From Heliocidaris erythrogramma (lineage: Eukaryota; Echinodermata; Echinoidea; Camarodonta; Echinometridae): 64,000 nucleotides of DNA. The stretch spans positions 10,900,935 through 10,964,934 of the forward strand of contig CM046863.1 of the NCBI GenBank assembly GCA_025617745.1, written 5' to 3'. This document shows, piece by piece, positions 21,611-31,798 of the stretch (within the stretch, counting starts at the first letter, position 1; every line of letters starts with the position of its first letter). The notes beneath the pieces are model-generated. The model did not search any database. It was not told the DNA's origin and saw only the letters and a list, made by a program, of their open reading frames with translations. The translations under genes were made by a program, and so were the position numbers.

Positions 21611-23910
21611 CATAAAAATCTGATTACGATACAAAGATGATCTGATTTACAGGGCTGATTTACTTACAGCAGAAATACAATACAGAAAAAGATATTATGA
21701 TAGATATTGACATTATGATACCTGCTCACTCATATTTCATAGTCATGATGGTTATGCAGTAATAAAAATGCACTATGTATACATAAACATTATGCACATT
21801 ATGTCTATAATTATGTCAACTCTTCAAAGGTGTCAGTAACATAATGCATTTCGTAGATTGCAGAACTATATACTTTCAGTATGTAAATCTATTAATACCT
21901 TTCACTATGGCTTCAAGAATATACTGTGAACATAATCCATGAAGTAAAGTTGAGCTACAAACAAGTATATTGACATCATTCAAGTATGCTATACACAAAA
22001 AGATGCATCATTAGATAAGAGGATCAAAACGATAAATTCGAATTGACAAAAATCGTAAGAATTCATAAGCATGAGATCAAGTAGTCAGTAATCAGAATAA
22101 CCAGTATTCAATCAAGAAATCGTACATAAAGTATACAATGTGGTATAAACCAAGCTCCATAATAAATCTACATTAGTAGATACCTTATTATAGTTTTAAA
22201 AGAATTGTTAATGCCATTTCTTACAAGATATCTTATTTGGCAAATACTTTGACACAAGTCAGTTTAAATAATCGGATGCTTGTATTTTGTATGAAAATAG
22301 GGTGATAAAAGAGGAGGTTTTGCACGCGATCAATGGGCGCCGCATGAGCAAAGCATGCCCACAGAATGAAAATCAATTTAAAAGAAAAAGAAATAAGAAA
22401 AATTTTGAAAGCGGGACTCGCTTGAGGAAAAAAAAGATGGAGAAATAGACATTTCAACATAACATGTACATCTATCTATCTAGCTCAGAGAGACGTGAAG
22501 TTGTATTTCCACCATAAAATTTCCTCAATGACACTGAAGCTAAGCTAAGCCATGCAACTTTGGATATTTCCATACCGGGTACGAACTTGTGCCCTACTTA
22601 TTCAAATGTAATTCCATCTGCATGATCCTTGCAAACCATACTCTTCATACTATAGAAATGTAGAGAGAGAATTTAACTCTGTTAATCAGTACACAGGTGG
22701 AATGAGTTATTGTGTGTAAATGGAGCTATTGTGTATAAATGGATGAATGATTTAAGTGTGGTACTGTGAGTGTTACGCAATAAGTATTTTACATCTGTTC
22801 GTATTTCAAGGTGTATTCAATATCAAGCCAATTCAGTCTATAATGGTGGAGAATGTTTCATTGTTGAAATACTGAAATTTTGAATAACAAAAAGAGGGGA
22901 AAAGAAAAATTTGTGCATATATGAATACACTGGGTTGGTTACCAGTATTTGAGTGTATATCAAGAGTTTGAGTACATCATGAAACTTGTACACCCTGAAT
23001 TTCTGGCCTGGTTAACAAAGATAATATCACTGTTTAACCTGACATCAGTTGGGTTTTACAGTGTGCACATACATATAATTTTAACTAAGTCAATATTCAA
23101 TTTGGTATATTCAATTTGCTTTCCCATAAATTGTACAAGTTGCTGAATACTCAATGATGAATATAAAAGTACAGTAGAATAAATGAGGATTCTTGAAAAA
23201 TATTCATGTCTGGTTCAATAACAAAATCAGTTCGATAAATAATGTATAATAGGTGGAACTCATGTATACAAAAGCAATTCTTAATGTGGAATTATGATAA
23301 TGTCCTTATCGAAAGAAGCAGGTTTGAGTAAATCTGTGACTCTGTAGATATCTAATTAATACATGAGAAGAAGATAAAGAACAAGAAAAAAGACATTTGT
23401 AAATGATAACAAGAGGGTGAGGGGTTGACACATCACAACGAGTCTTTATGAACACCCCAAACTTAAATGAATTAATTCCAAGACAGCTTATACTTCATAA
23501 ACTTTGTATAACTCAGTAAAAATAAAATTATTATAATAAAAAGGTGGAGGTGAGTATGAATTTTGTTTCTGGTGGCAGTTACTATTAAGAATAAACCAAA
23601 TAAATGTAAAAGCGGGAAATTGTCATATACCAAAGGATATCGTTCTAATTCTTTGTAACTTTGAGATGTTGCTGTCATCAATTTTGATTATGATAACAGC
23701 TTGAAAAGTATTTGACATAAAGAAAATAAATAAATGTGCATAAGTTGCAGATTACTATACCTGTTTGTCAAAATCATGATATGATTACATTGTTTATAAA
23801 TGTCTGTTTTCTTAGTTACTGGTATACAAAACTTTTGTGTCGTTAATTATGAGACTGTATAATGTTACATTCCTTAATAGATAAATAACATAAAATACAT
23901 TGTGCATTAG
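21611..23910. other. AT-rich intergenic stretch, no feature recognised
   Basis: No transposon termini, tandem structure or splice-supported exon found on either strand; the open frames here resemble no family I know. The missing 3' exon of the acetyltransferase gene (28.2-31.6 kb) would have to lie to the left of 28177 and was looked for here without success. Confidence 0.35.
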
Positions 23911-23914
23911 ACCA

Positions 23915-24352
23915 AACTGTTATTAGACGAACTGAGAATTGGACCAAACGATGATAAAAATAAAAATAAATAGAAGAAGTGATGATTAGACGATGTGAGT
24001 GTTAGACCAACTGGGTTTAGACAAAATGATGATTAGACCATTTGGTTATTAGACCAACTGGTTTTAGCCGAAATAGATATTGGACCAAGTGAACATTAGA
24101 CGAACTGATTATTAGACCAAGTGGTGTTTAGACCAAATGTGTTTAGACCAAATGTCTATTAGACCAAATGGGTTTCAGACGAATTGGCTAAAGATGAATT
24201 GGTGATTAGACGAAGTGATTAAACTGATTATTAGACCAAATGGTTATTAGGCGAAATGTTGCTTTGACGAATTTGTGATGGACGAATAGACCACATGATG
24301 TTAGACCTTTTGGTTATTAGACCGATTGCCATTAGACCAAGTGGCAATTTAC
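23915..24352. repeat. Degenerate minisatellite ATTAGACCAAATGGTT
   Basis: About 25 units of 13-20 bp built from ATTAGACCAAATG and ATTAGACGAACTG variants. It lies directly before the short ACATTTGTGG minisatellite. Confidence 0.9.
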
Positions 24353-24377
24353 CATAATAACTTACATCGGTGCATTA

Positions 24378-24550
24378 TATGCAAGCAATCAGTTTTTACA
24401 TTTGCGGTCGACATGTTATGACATTTATGGTAAAAATGGAAATGTTTACACTTGTAGTCGAAATGTTTTTACATTTGTGGTTAAACCGATTTTTACATTT
24501 GTGGTTATTTTTACATTTGTGGTTGATTTTTACATTTGTGGGCTCTACAG
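24378..24550 (+). repeat. Minisatellite ACATTTGTGGTTATTTTT, short version
   Basis: Seven or eight units. Bounded by TGCAAGCAATCAGTTTTTAC and GGGCTCTACA, the same boundary words as the longer minus-strand copy at 10393-10720; internal units have been lost or gained. Confidence 0.85.
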
Positions 24551-24559
24551 GGGGTCCTC

Positions 24560-25440
24560 AGCGTTTTGGGGTCTCTTTTAAACTCAAAAAAAGCTTTGAA
24601 ATACTCTGACAAGCAAAAAGTGATCGCACAATTGATGTTTGCGATTAATTGCTAAGCGTTGGAACTGGTATTCCAAGAACTGAACATGAATATAATAATC
24701 AACAATAAAGTAGTATAAAAGGATGCATTCAATACAATATTAATACAAGATAAGATGAATTAATGGTTACCCTTAATTATGATAATTACAACAATTAAAA
24801 CAGGTAATTGAAGTATTCATTCACTATAAGCTGATTAAATCTTGATTAAAAAAACATTAATATGAAATACAAATAACAAAGGAAAAGGGAGGTATTTCAA
24901 AATTGATAACTGATCCATTTTCTTGCCTTAAGCAGGGTAGTTTGAGTACATGTACAATTCAGTACTTAACACAAGTACAAGTACATAGTATTCCGTTTTA
25001 TTTATATGAAAAGAGAAACTTATTTCCAACAGAACAGGAGCTTCAAGATAGGCAAAGTTTGACGTCTTGTGAACCCTCAAAATTAAATCCAAATATTTAA
25101 TGTTTGAAAAAGCGAGGTCTTACGAAAACAATCAACATTTCCTTGTTCTTCTATTAGTGTGAAGTTCACGTGAAATATGGAGGAGCCTAAGGAGAATGCT
25201 ACGATTGCGTCTTATAAATAACAAAGAGTAATAAGATTTGTAATGTTACTTAACAATAGTGGAAACGAGGAATGTATGATACAGTATACGGCATATGAGT
25301 ATAAAATAATTATTACTATTAGGCATTATTTATCATACAATCCTTTTATCAATGCATAATTATGTGTCTTACGTTATTACATTAAAAACGACTTCGTTAA
25401 ATATTGATGCCATGCTGCCCTGTGGATGCAGGGTTACATG
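24560..25440. other. Intergenic, no feature recognised
   Basis: AT-rich single-copy-looking sequence. Confidence 0.3.
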
Positions 25441-25444
25441 TCGC

Positions 25445-25850
25445 TTACGGAAGATTCACAAATCCGAAAGGTTCGTTATTCCGCAGGTTCGTAATTCTGA
25501 AGGTTTGGAATTCCGATAATGCAATAGGGTTCATAATAACGTAGGTAAAATGGGTACATTATTCAAAATTTCATTATTCCGAAAATGCGGAATCCTATAT
25601 CATTTTTCGGAATTACGAACCTTGGGAATTATGATTTTTTTCCCTGAACAACCCATGATAATAAATCTTCGGAAAAAGAACCCTACTTCTTTTCTGAATC
25701 ATGAACTTTCGGAGTAATTCAACAAATATTCATAATTATAAATCCTATTTTATTTTCGGTTTAATAAATCCCCTTGTATGGCAAATGTATGTTTCGGAAT
25801 TATTAAACATGGGGGAAAAGAGTGCCCCTCAACGAATTAACTCTTTATTT
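25445..25850. repeat. Degenerate repeat of TTCCGAAGGTTCGTAATTCCG words
   Basis: Words such as ATTCCGAAAATGCGG, GGAATTACGAACCTT and TCGGAATTATTAAAC recur on both strands with heavy divergence, in the manner of the other word-type minisatellites of this window. Confidence 0.6.
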
Positions 25851-26159
25851 GTCATGGATGTAAACCCCGGACTGCCATATTTGTTTGGAGTATATTATAC
25901 GTGGACACTTTACGCGTGCCAAAGGTCGCCTGTGGCAGGCCCCTATTCGCTCCATTGGTCGACCAACGGCAGTTAAGAGGTAATAATTATCATTCAAATA
26001 TACTCTTCAGGTCGCTGCAATGTACCATACAATAATTGTCCCATATGACCTCGCCATTAAATTTTTTGAACAACTTCAATGAAACATTATTACCTCGCTT
26101 TATAAGCACAAAGGCGGACTTGCAGCCATGTTTCAGTCCGAACTGTAAATGAAGATAAA

Positions 26160-26197
26160 GGGACATATATGTGTGTGTGTATATATGTGTGTGTATA

Positions 26198-26252
<55 letters not shown>

Positions 26253-26272
26253 TCAACCAAAATATATATATA
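26160..26272. repeat. (TG/TA)n microsatellite
   Basis: GTGTGTATATATGTG runs passing into pure (AT)n, abutting the left end of the next MITE. Confidence 0.9.
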
Positions 26273-26885
26273 CACTCAACCAAAAAAGTAAGTTCCCCCC
26301 TAGCATTTTTGGATATATCTCAAAAAATATTTTACCGATTTTCATAATTCAAACGGGAATGGATAGGGAATTTTATTACTCATAACATGAATGAATTGCC
26401 ACCAGATATCATTATTGGTGTGAAAAAATGCATTTTATGTTAAAATGCATCGAAAAAAAGTTGCACTTTAGTGATTTGCATTGACTTTTACACAAAGAAT
26501 CAAACAATCACTCATGATTCTGAACTTTTAAGCATGGTTTATTGCATATTTCTCTTTCTCTTTCTTTTCATGAGCATACAGTTTAATAGGGAAGCATATT
26601 GTACGTGAAGAAATTCCTGAGAATTACATAATTTAAAAAAGGTCATTTAGGAAATGTACACAATATGCTTCATATAACCTTAAAGTGCAACTTTTTTCCC
26701 CATGCATTTTGACATAAAATGCATTTTTTCACACCAATAATGATATCTGGTGGCAATGATATGACATTCATGTTATGAGTAATAAAGTTCCCTATCCATT
26801 CCCGTTTGAATTATGAAAATCGGTAAAATGCTTTTTGAGATATATCCAAAAATGCTAGGGGGGACTTACTTTTTTGGTTGAGTGT
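26273..26885. mobile_element. 613-bp Tc1/mariner-like foldback MITE
   Basis: Ends CACTCAACCAAAAAAGTAAG and its complement. The arms are about 200 bp (26273-26475 and 26680-26885) and nearly identical. Flanks are TATATA on both sides, consistent with a TA target. The centre is about 200 bp and non-coding. A partial end CACTCAACCAAAATATA at about 26250 precedes it. Confidence 0.85.
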
Positions 26886-26929
26886 ATATATATATTTTGG
26901 TTCAGTGTGTGTATATATATATATATATA

Positions 26930-27653
26930 CAGTGCGTATTAAAAAAAACGCAACAAGATTTGATTTCAAATTTGTGAAGATTGTGTTAACTTTACACCAA
27001 AGTGAGTAGCAACAACTTAAAACCACATATCTCCTCTTTCCAATGATATCTTATTTATTCATACACGGTCATGGATGGCTGAGTAATCACTGGACAGTTT
27101 AGACACTGCAAGAATCAATGCACCTTATCAGAAATTAACTTAACAAATGGAATAATGAAATTAATAATCGCAACTTACCATTGTCTTCTTTCGGATATCT
27201 CTTTTCAACATTAGATCCCATGCCCCTCAACATGGCCCCCAATCCTTTCCACACAGAGATTAGCTCTTTTCTCCATCTCACGCTCACAGCCCTGCGAATC
27301 ATTGGGGAGTGGCCACCACGATCTCCGGATCTGACTTGTTGTGACTTTTTTTCTTTTCGGTTATCTCAAGAGCAAAGTGTTCATTACCCCTCCACCTGAC
27401 ATTGCAACTCTGAGACAAAGAATCACTGATGAGTTTGAAGCTCTACGCCACCAAGCCCCAATGATTCGCAGTCCAATTTGACCTATTGTCCAAAAAGAAT
27501 GATTACTCAGCCATCCATGACCGTGTATGAATAAATAAGATATCATTGGAAAGAGGAGATATGTGGTTTTAAGATGTTGCTACTCACTTTGGTGTAAAGT
27601 TAACACAATCTTCACAAATTTGAAATCAAATCTTGTTGCGTTTTTGTTAATAC
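26930..27653 (+). mobile_element. Tc1/mariner-type transposon with ~165-bp TIRs and transposase remnant
   Basis: The arms at 26930-27100 and 27486-27653 are almost identical inverted copies (for example ACGCAACAAGATTTGATTTC and GGTCATGGATGGCTGAGTAA). The flanks are TA-rich. The interior carries the C-terminal catalytic part of a DDE transposase, see 27271-27460. Confidence 0.85.
27271..27460 (+). pseudogene. Mariner/IS630-type transposase C-terminal fragment
   Basis: WPPRSPDLTCCDFFSF is the signature preceding the last catalytic acidic residue in mariner-like transposases (usual form WPPRSPDLTPLDFFLWG). After a frame change, PPDIATLRQRITDEFEALR follows, also typical of the family C-terminus. 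The N-terminal DNA-binding and first catalytic regions are absent, so the element is non-autonomous. A 16-bp piece, CTGCGAATCATTGGGG, occurs both here (27293) and inverted near 27460. Confidence 0.8.
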
Positions 27654-28176
27654 ATATATATAATACAGAAATACAGAGCACAGAAATACGGAGCACAGAA
27701 AGAGCTAGTTATCATTTTTCCCCCGAAATCATGTGCCCTCCTTACCAATGTTTAATTCCAAATTATCAACAACAACAAAATGTGTAAGAAAAATAGATTA
27801 GCTGAAGTGAATTCTATTCAGTCACTTTCGAAATTAATACGATCAAAAATTGACACCTTTTAAGTCCTCAAAAGATGTAATAAACTCGAAGTATAAAACA
27901 TTTGGGAATAACCCTGTTTTGAAGTATACAAAATAATTAGTTATTCCAGAGAAAATGAATGGAATAAGTTAGACAGGAATGCTGGTCATTAGCAATCTTG
28001 ATCAATATATTGTTATTCCCTCTTTTTTTTAGTTGACTAGAATATTCCACGTGGGGCATTAATGCTGCTGTAATTCTGTATTTGATAACTTTCCCCTCTT
28101 TTCGTTTCTTTTTCTTCTTCATATAGTTACCCAAGCACAATAACCAACAACTTTGGACAAACATTATTTTACTCAC
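27654..28176. other. Intergenic or intron 3 of the acetyltransferase gene
   Basis: Lies 3' of the 41-nt exon; no further exon was recognised, so it is probably intron. Confidence 0.35.
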
Positions 28177-28217
28177 CTCCATCGCCGCTGCTACAATTTT
28201 TGTGCCAACATTCTTTC
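28177..28217 (-). CDS. GNAT acetyltransferase, exon 3 (41-nt microexon)
   Basis: Acceptor GATCACAG and donor GTGAGT define 41 nt. With the spare base from exon 2 it makes exactly 14 codons, RKNVGTKIVAAAME, completing the acetyl-CoA pyrophosphate loop R/Q-x-x-G-x-G/A (here RRKNVGTK). The phase agreement across three exons is strong support. The C-terminal exon(s), with the expected N-x-x-A/S-x-x-FY motif, were not found to the left. Confidence 0.8.
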
Positions 28218-28702
28218 CTGTGATCAAAAGAAAGAGTAAGTACCTGGTCAGACCATAACCATGACATTAATTGCCCCCCCCCCCCCCTTCATGAGGAAAA
28301 TGACTTTAATAGAAATCGTTGTTGTAGGTCAGACCTCAACGATTTATGCTTTCCTCAACGGTTTTATCGCCTTTTGAGGATTTCTCGTCGAGCGATTTTC
28401 TTATAGGACACTACGAATTGAGGTACAACACGAGAAACGAGTTATACACAGGTTATCATGAAACAGGGTTTCAAAACTTTTACTTCATAACTGATTTTCA
28501 AATGCTTATTCTGACTTTGCAATTGATCTATAAACGCACCCTATAAGCCCGCCTATAAGTATTCGCAGTCTCGTCGATGGGCTTGTCCAAGATTTTTTTT
28601 CAACGTCGTACGAAACCCCCTCTTCGTAAGGTGGCCGTACGAACGTTGTATGAACATCGTAAGAACCACGCAAGATTTTGTATGGTCGAGAGGCAATTCT
28701 AG

Positions 28703-29157
28703 AAGCCTTAAGCCTTAGTCACAACTGCCCGTACGGGCTTGTACGGGTGGTTTACGGGTGGTTTACGGGCAGAAATTTGGGAAAACGCAAGGGGGACGCA
28801 GGTTGTTCGTACGGAATTTCGAGTTCGCACACAGCACGGTAAAGCCGTAGGCCAAAAATGTGTATGCACAATATTTTCTGCGTTCTCGCTACGACAGGCA
28901 GCCCGTGGACAGGATGTAATCAACAATCAGTCTCCGCAAGAGGGTAGTGCGAATAGCGTGGGTGGGTCGCACGTTTGATGGGGGGTAAAAACCGCGCGAA
29001 TACCGCAGGGAGCACTCACGAGGCATGCATGTGATGGTCACGCAAGAATATATGCCCTATCTACGAATCTCTACGAACTCCGGAATTCATACGAAAAGTG
29101 AGATTCGTATGAACGCATCGTTCGTACGAACCTTTGTGACCGTAGCTTTACGTAACA
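28703..29157. mobile_element. CGTACG-rich element in acetyltransferase intron 2
   Basis: The ends AAGCCTTAGTCACAACTGCC (left) and, on the minus strand at the right end, AAGCTACGGTCACAAAGG form imperfect inverted termini. CGTACG, CGTACGAA and ACGGGTGGTTTACGGG words are repeated inside. Much higher in CpG than the host intron. No transposase; exact ends uncertain. Confidence 0.55.
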
Positions 29158-29256
29158 TGCCATTATTTGCACATTTCCAAAGATGGAGGACAAGGATATT
29201 GAAATCCATAGGTTATTTCTTCGAAAGTCTTTGTGATCATTGTAGCAGTTACTTAC

Positions 29257-29445
29257 TTCTGTGTTCATGCTTAACTGCAAGTCCTTGAATGTACATCTGC
29301 TTGCCATGTAAGTAGTCAGTGATAATAGAGAACATAACGAAACCCACTATGCTTTTCCCGATATCACCAGTACTTGGTGTCTGGCAATGTTCCACAACGA
29401 TGGGAAACAGAGATCTGTCGGCGCCAAAGCTAAGCTCTTTGAATT
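29257..29445 (-). CDS. GNAT acetyltransferase, exon 2
   Basis: 189 nt, phase 1 in and out. The acceptor TTTAAAG/AATTC is inferred from phase and alignment; the donor is GTAAGT (RC of 29251-29256). The peptide includes ELSFGADRSLFPIVVEH, GKSIVGFVMFSIITDYLHGK and MYIQGLAVKHEHR. This parallels human SSAT HSIVGFAMYYFTYDPWIGK and LYLEDFFVMSDYRG, that is beta strands 3-4 and the start of motif A. The open frame extends further 5' to 29590, but that part resembles nothing and is taken as intron. Confidence 0.82.
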
Positions 29446-29775
29446 CTTTAAATATATAGAAGTATAAGAGATGGAGAGATTGAGCGGGGAATGAAATATT
29501 ATTACAGCCACAGAAGTTATTAATATCGAATGCACTTAAAGATGAGACTGAGCTTAGGTAAAGGGAAATATAGTTTGTGAGTTTACTCATTTCCTACATG
29601 TTGATTTGGACCAATAATCATAGCAGAAATGTTGCCATTAATAAAAGCATAGCTCTTCAAAAGCCGGGTGTACTTTAAGTAGCATAAGCGTTTAGACAAA
29701 ACTTTCATGCCGTATGTGAAACCCATCAGAATGATCCAGCGAGAATAATTGTGTAAAAAACATTTTATTTGATGA

Positions 29776-31225
29776 CATTAAAGGGAAATCCAACCTCATT
29801 TTTTTTTAAATTGTATATGAAGCGTAACTTGCTGATTAATTTGATACCAATTTTACCAGAATTGTACAGCTATGAAGAAAGTTCTAGAATGTTTTAAATT
29901 CCACCAAACACTTCTTTCGCCCGTCGTCTGCTGCACATGGGGGCCGCCATTTTCCACGAATGACCTATCTGCGGACAATTGGCTAGTCTAGATTATATCC
30001 GGTATTTTTTTGTTGGTGTTTTTTTTAATTCCCCTACGCTGCCCTTTCTCTGCATGCATATCCCACACAGGGCGCAACTCTCCAGTAATCGCGCGATCCC
30101 CAAAATTTCACCCAGAGGGTGGAATAGACCGCTTCAGTAATGTATGCAAATTTTATGCATACATTTCAAACAAAGTTTGTTCTTTATAACCTGAAAGCTT
30201 GCAGGAGGCTTGCAGAACATAGCTCCAAATAATGTATGCAAAATGGAGTCCAAGTATTGGGGCTCATTTATAAAGAGCAGGTTCATGGAATAACTCGTCA
30301 CTCGGTGCTCAGAGAATATATGTGCACAAATGTGTATACATTACAGAAGCGGTCTATTGCAAAGGATTCTTATTGTTCTGATGGCGCGATACGGAGACAC
30401 AAGGAGAAAATCGGAGCAAGTTCTATTACGTTTCTCTGAATACTTTTCTTTAGATATTGCTCTGCATATTTAATTAGATTGTTCACTTTTTGAAAAAGCA
30501 AGGCCACAAATCAGTAATTAATTCAGAGCACAACAATTGCCACTGTGTGTTGTAGTTGAAATTCCAGAGCACCTTTTTAACCCAGAGTCATGAATCATTA
30601 ATGACACTGGACCGCAAAAGGTTGGGGAAAACGACAGCTGCAACACACAATTATGGCAATTGTTGTGTTCTGAATTAATTACCTCTACACACAGATTTTG
30701 ATGCCTTGATTTTTCAAAAATTGAAAATCTAATTATATATTAAGAGCAATATTTTGAGAAAAGTATTCAGAGAATGTGATGAAACTTGCTCTCAAACGGT
30801 TCTACATCCTTCAACTTTACAATGTTACAACCTCAGTCTGATACGATGTATAATTTTTGAGTTATTAATAATAAAATGTGTCCAAAGATTTTGTTAATAC
30901 CTAGTAATAATGGGGAGTCGCGCTCTGCGTGGGATATGCGTGTAGAGAAAGAGCAGCGTTGGGGAATAAACCAAATAATTAAAACAAAATAAAAGATAGA
31001 ATCTAGACTAGGAATTGTCCACAGATACGTCATTCGTTGACTAAGTCCACTGCAAACATGGAAAATGGCGGCCCCCATGCATGTGCAGCAGACGACGGGC
31101 GAAAGACCTGTTTGGGGGATCATCATTCTATAACTTTCTTCATAGCTGTCCAATTCTGCTAAATTTGGTATCAAATTAAGCAGCAAGTTACGCTGCATAT
31201 AATATCAATAGAAAAAAAAAGGTCT
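29776..31225. mobile_element. 1.4-kb imperfect palindrome (AGGGAAATCCAACC foldback) in acetyltransferase intron 1
   Basis: Starts TTAAAGGGAAATCCAACCTC at 29778. The arms are complementary over nearly the whole length: GACGACGGGCGAAAG at 31090 against CTTTCGCCCGTCGTC at 29914, and CACAACAATTGCCA near 30528 against TGGCAATTGTTGTG near 30654. The right terminus has decayed into A-rich sequence. The shared core lies at 29936 and 31062. A smaller MITE is inserted in the left half (30123-30358). Confidence 0.8.
30123..30358. mobile_element. 236-bp MITE nested in the 1.4-kb foldback
   Basis: Ends AATAGACCGCTTC and GAAGCGGTCTATT, with inverted similarity continuing through GTAATGTAT. A partial reverse-orientation relative lies at 31250-31345 (GTAATGTATACACATTTATG, then GAGCACCTAGTGACGAGC), just outside the foldback. 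Confidence 0.8.
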
Positions 31226-31249
31226 AAATAAAAAAATAAAGGTCTAATA

Positions 31250-31345
31250 GGTAATGTATACACATTTATGCAAATATATTCTTTGAGCACCTAGTGACGA
31301 GCTATTCCATGAACATGTTTTATATATATGAGCCTATACGCTTGG
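31250..31345 (-). mobile_element. Partial copy of the 236-bp MITE
   Basis: On the minus strand it matches about 30285-30345 (CATGGAATAGCTCGTCACTA against CATGGAATAACTCGTCACTC). It lacks one end. Confidence 0.7.
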
Positions 31346-31528
31346 AATCCAGTTTGCATACATTATTCGTTGCTATGCCTGGCAAGCTTTCACCTGCAGG
31401 GCTAGGTCAAAAGCGACAACCTGCTATTTGGGATGATAGTGGAAAGTTGATAATGTTATTGGTCTTGACTGTCCAAGTTATAAAATAAGAATGCCCATTT
31501 ATAAAACTGAGAACTCAAAATACTTTAC

Positions 31529-31631
31529 CATTCAAGGGAATTATGTCATCTTCCCAATTTTCCTCCGCAAGTAATTGGTGTATCCTTTCTGCATCAAGTA
31601 TAGTTGCTTCTCGAATTGCGTATGCCTCCAT
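31529..31631 (-). CDS. GNAT acetyltransferase (diamine/spermidine acetyltransferase-like), exon 1
   Basis: Start codon at 31631; 34 codons plus 1 nt, ending at a GTAAAG donor (RC of 31523-31528). The peptide YAIREATILDAERIHQLLAE has the IRxATxxDxxxIxxLI pattern that opens GNAT proteins such as SSAT and thialysine acetyltransferase. These enzymes transfer acetyl from acetyl-CoA to polyamines or related amines. A 20-bp-arm hairpin lies about 60 bp upstream (31688-31748). No TATA box was recognised. Intron 1 (29446-31528) contains a 1.4-kb foldback element. Confidence 0.8.
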
Positions 31632-31687
31632 ATTGTTGACTATGTCGTAACTAAAAACTAAACAGGAATATATATATATTACTAAAG

Positions 31688-31748
31688 GGTACATTAGGTG
31701 GACAGTTGAGCATAGAAATAAGACAAAAACTGTCCACCTAATGTAGCC
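31688..31748. repeat. Hairpin upstream of the acetyltransferase start codon
   Basis: Arms GGTACATTAGGTGGACAGTT and AACTGTCCACCTAATGTAGCC-like complement around a 20-bp loop, about 60 bp upstream of the ATG at 31631. Could fold in a 5' leader or be a tiny MITE. Confidence 0.75.
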
Positions 31749-31798
31749 TTTAGAGTTATATATATATATATATATATATATAATACATACATATATAA

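Noticed and set aside
29249-29590. Full 113-codon frame as an exon of the acetyltransferase
   Set aside because: Only the part from 29445 downward aligns with the GNAT fold and fits the phase; the upstream part looks like intron.
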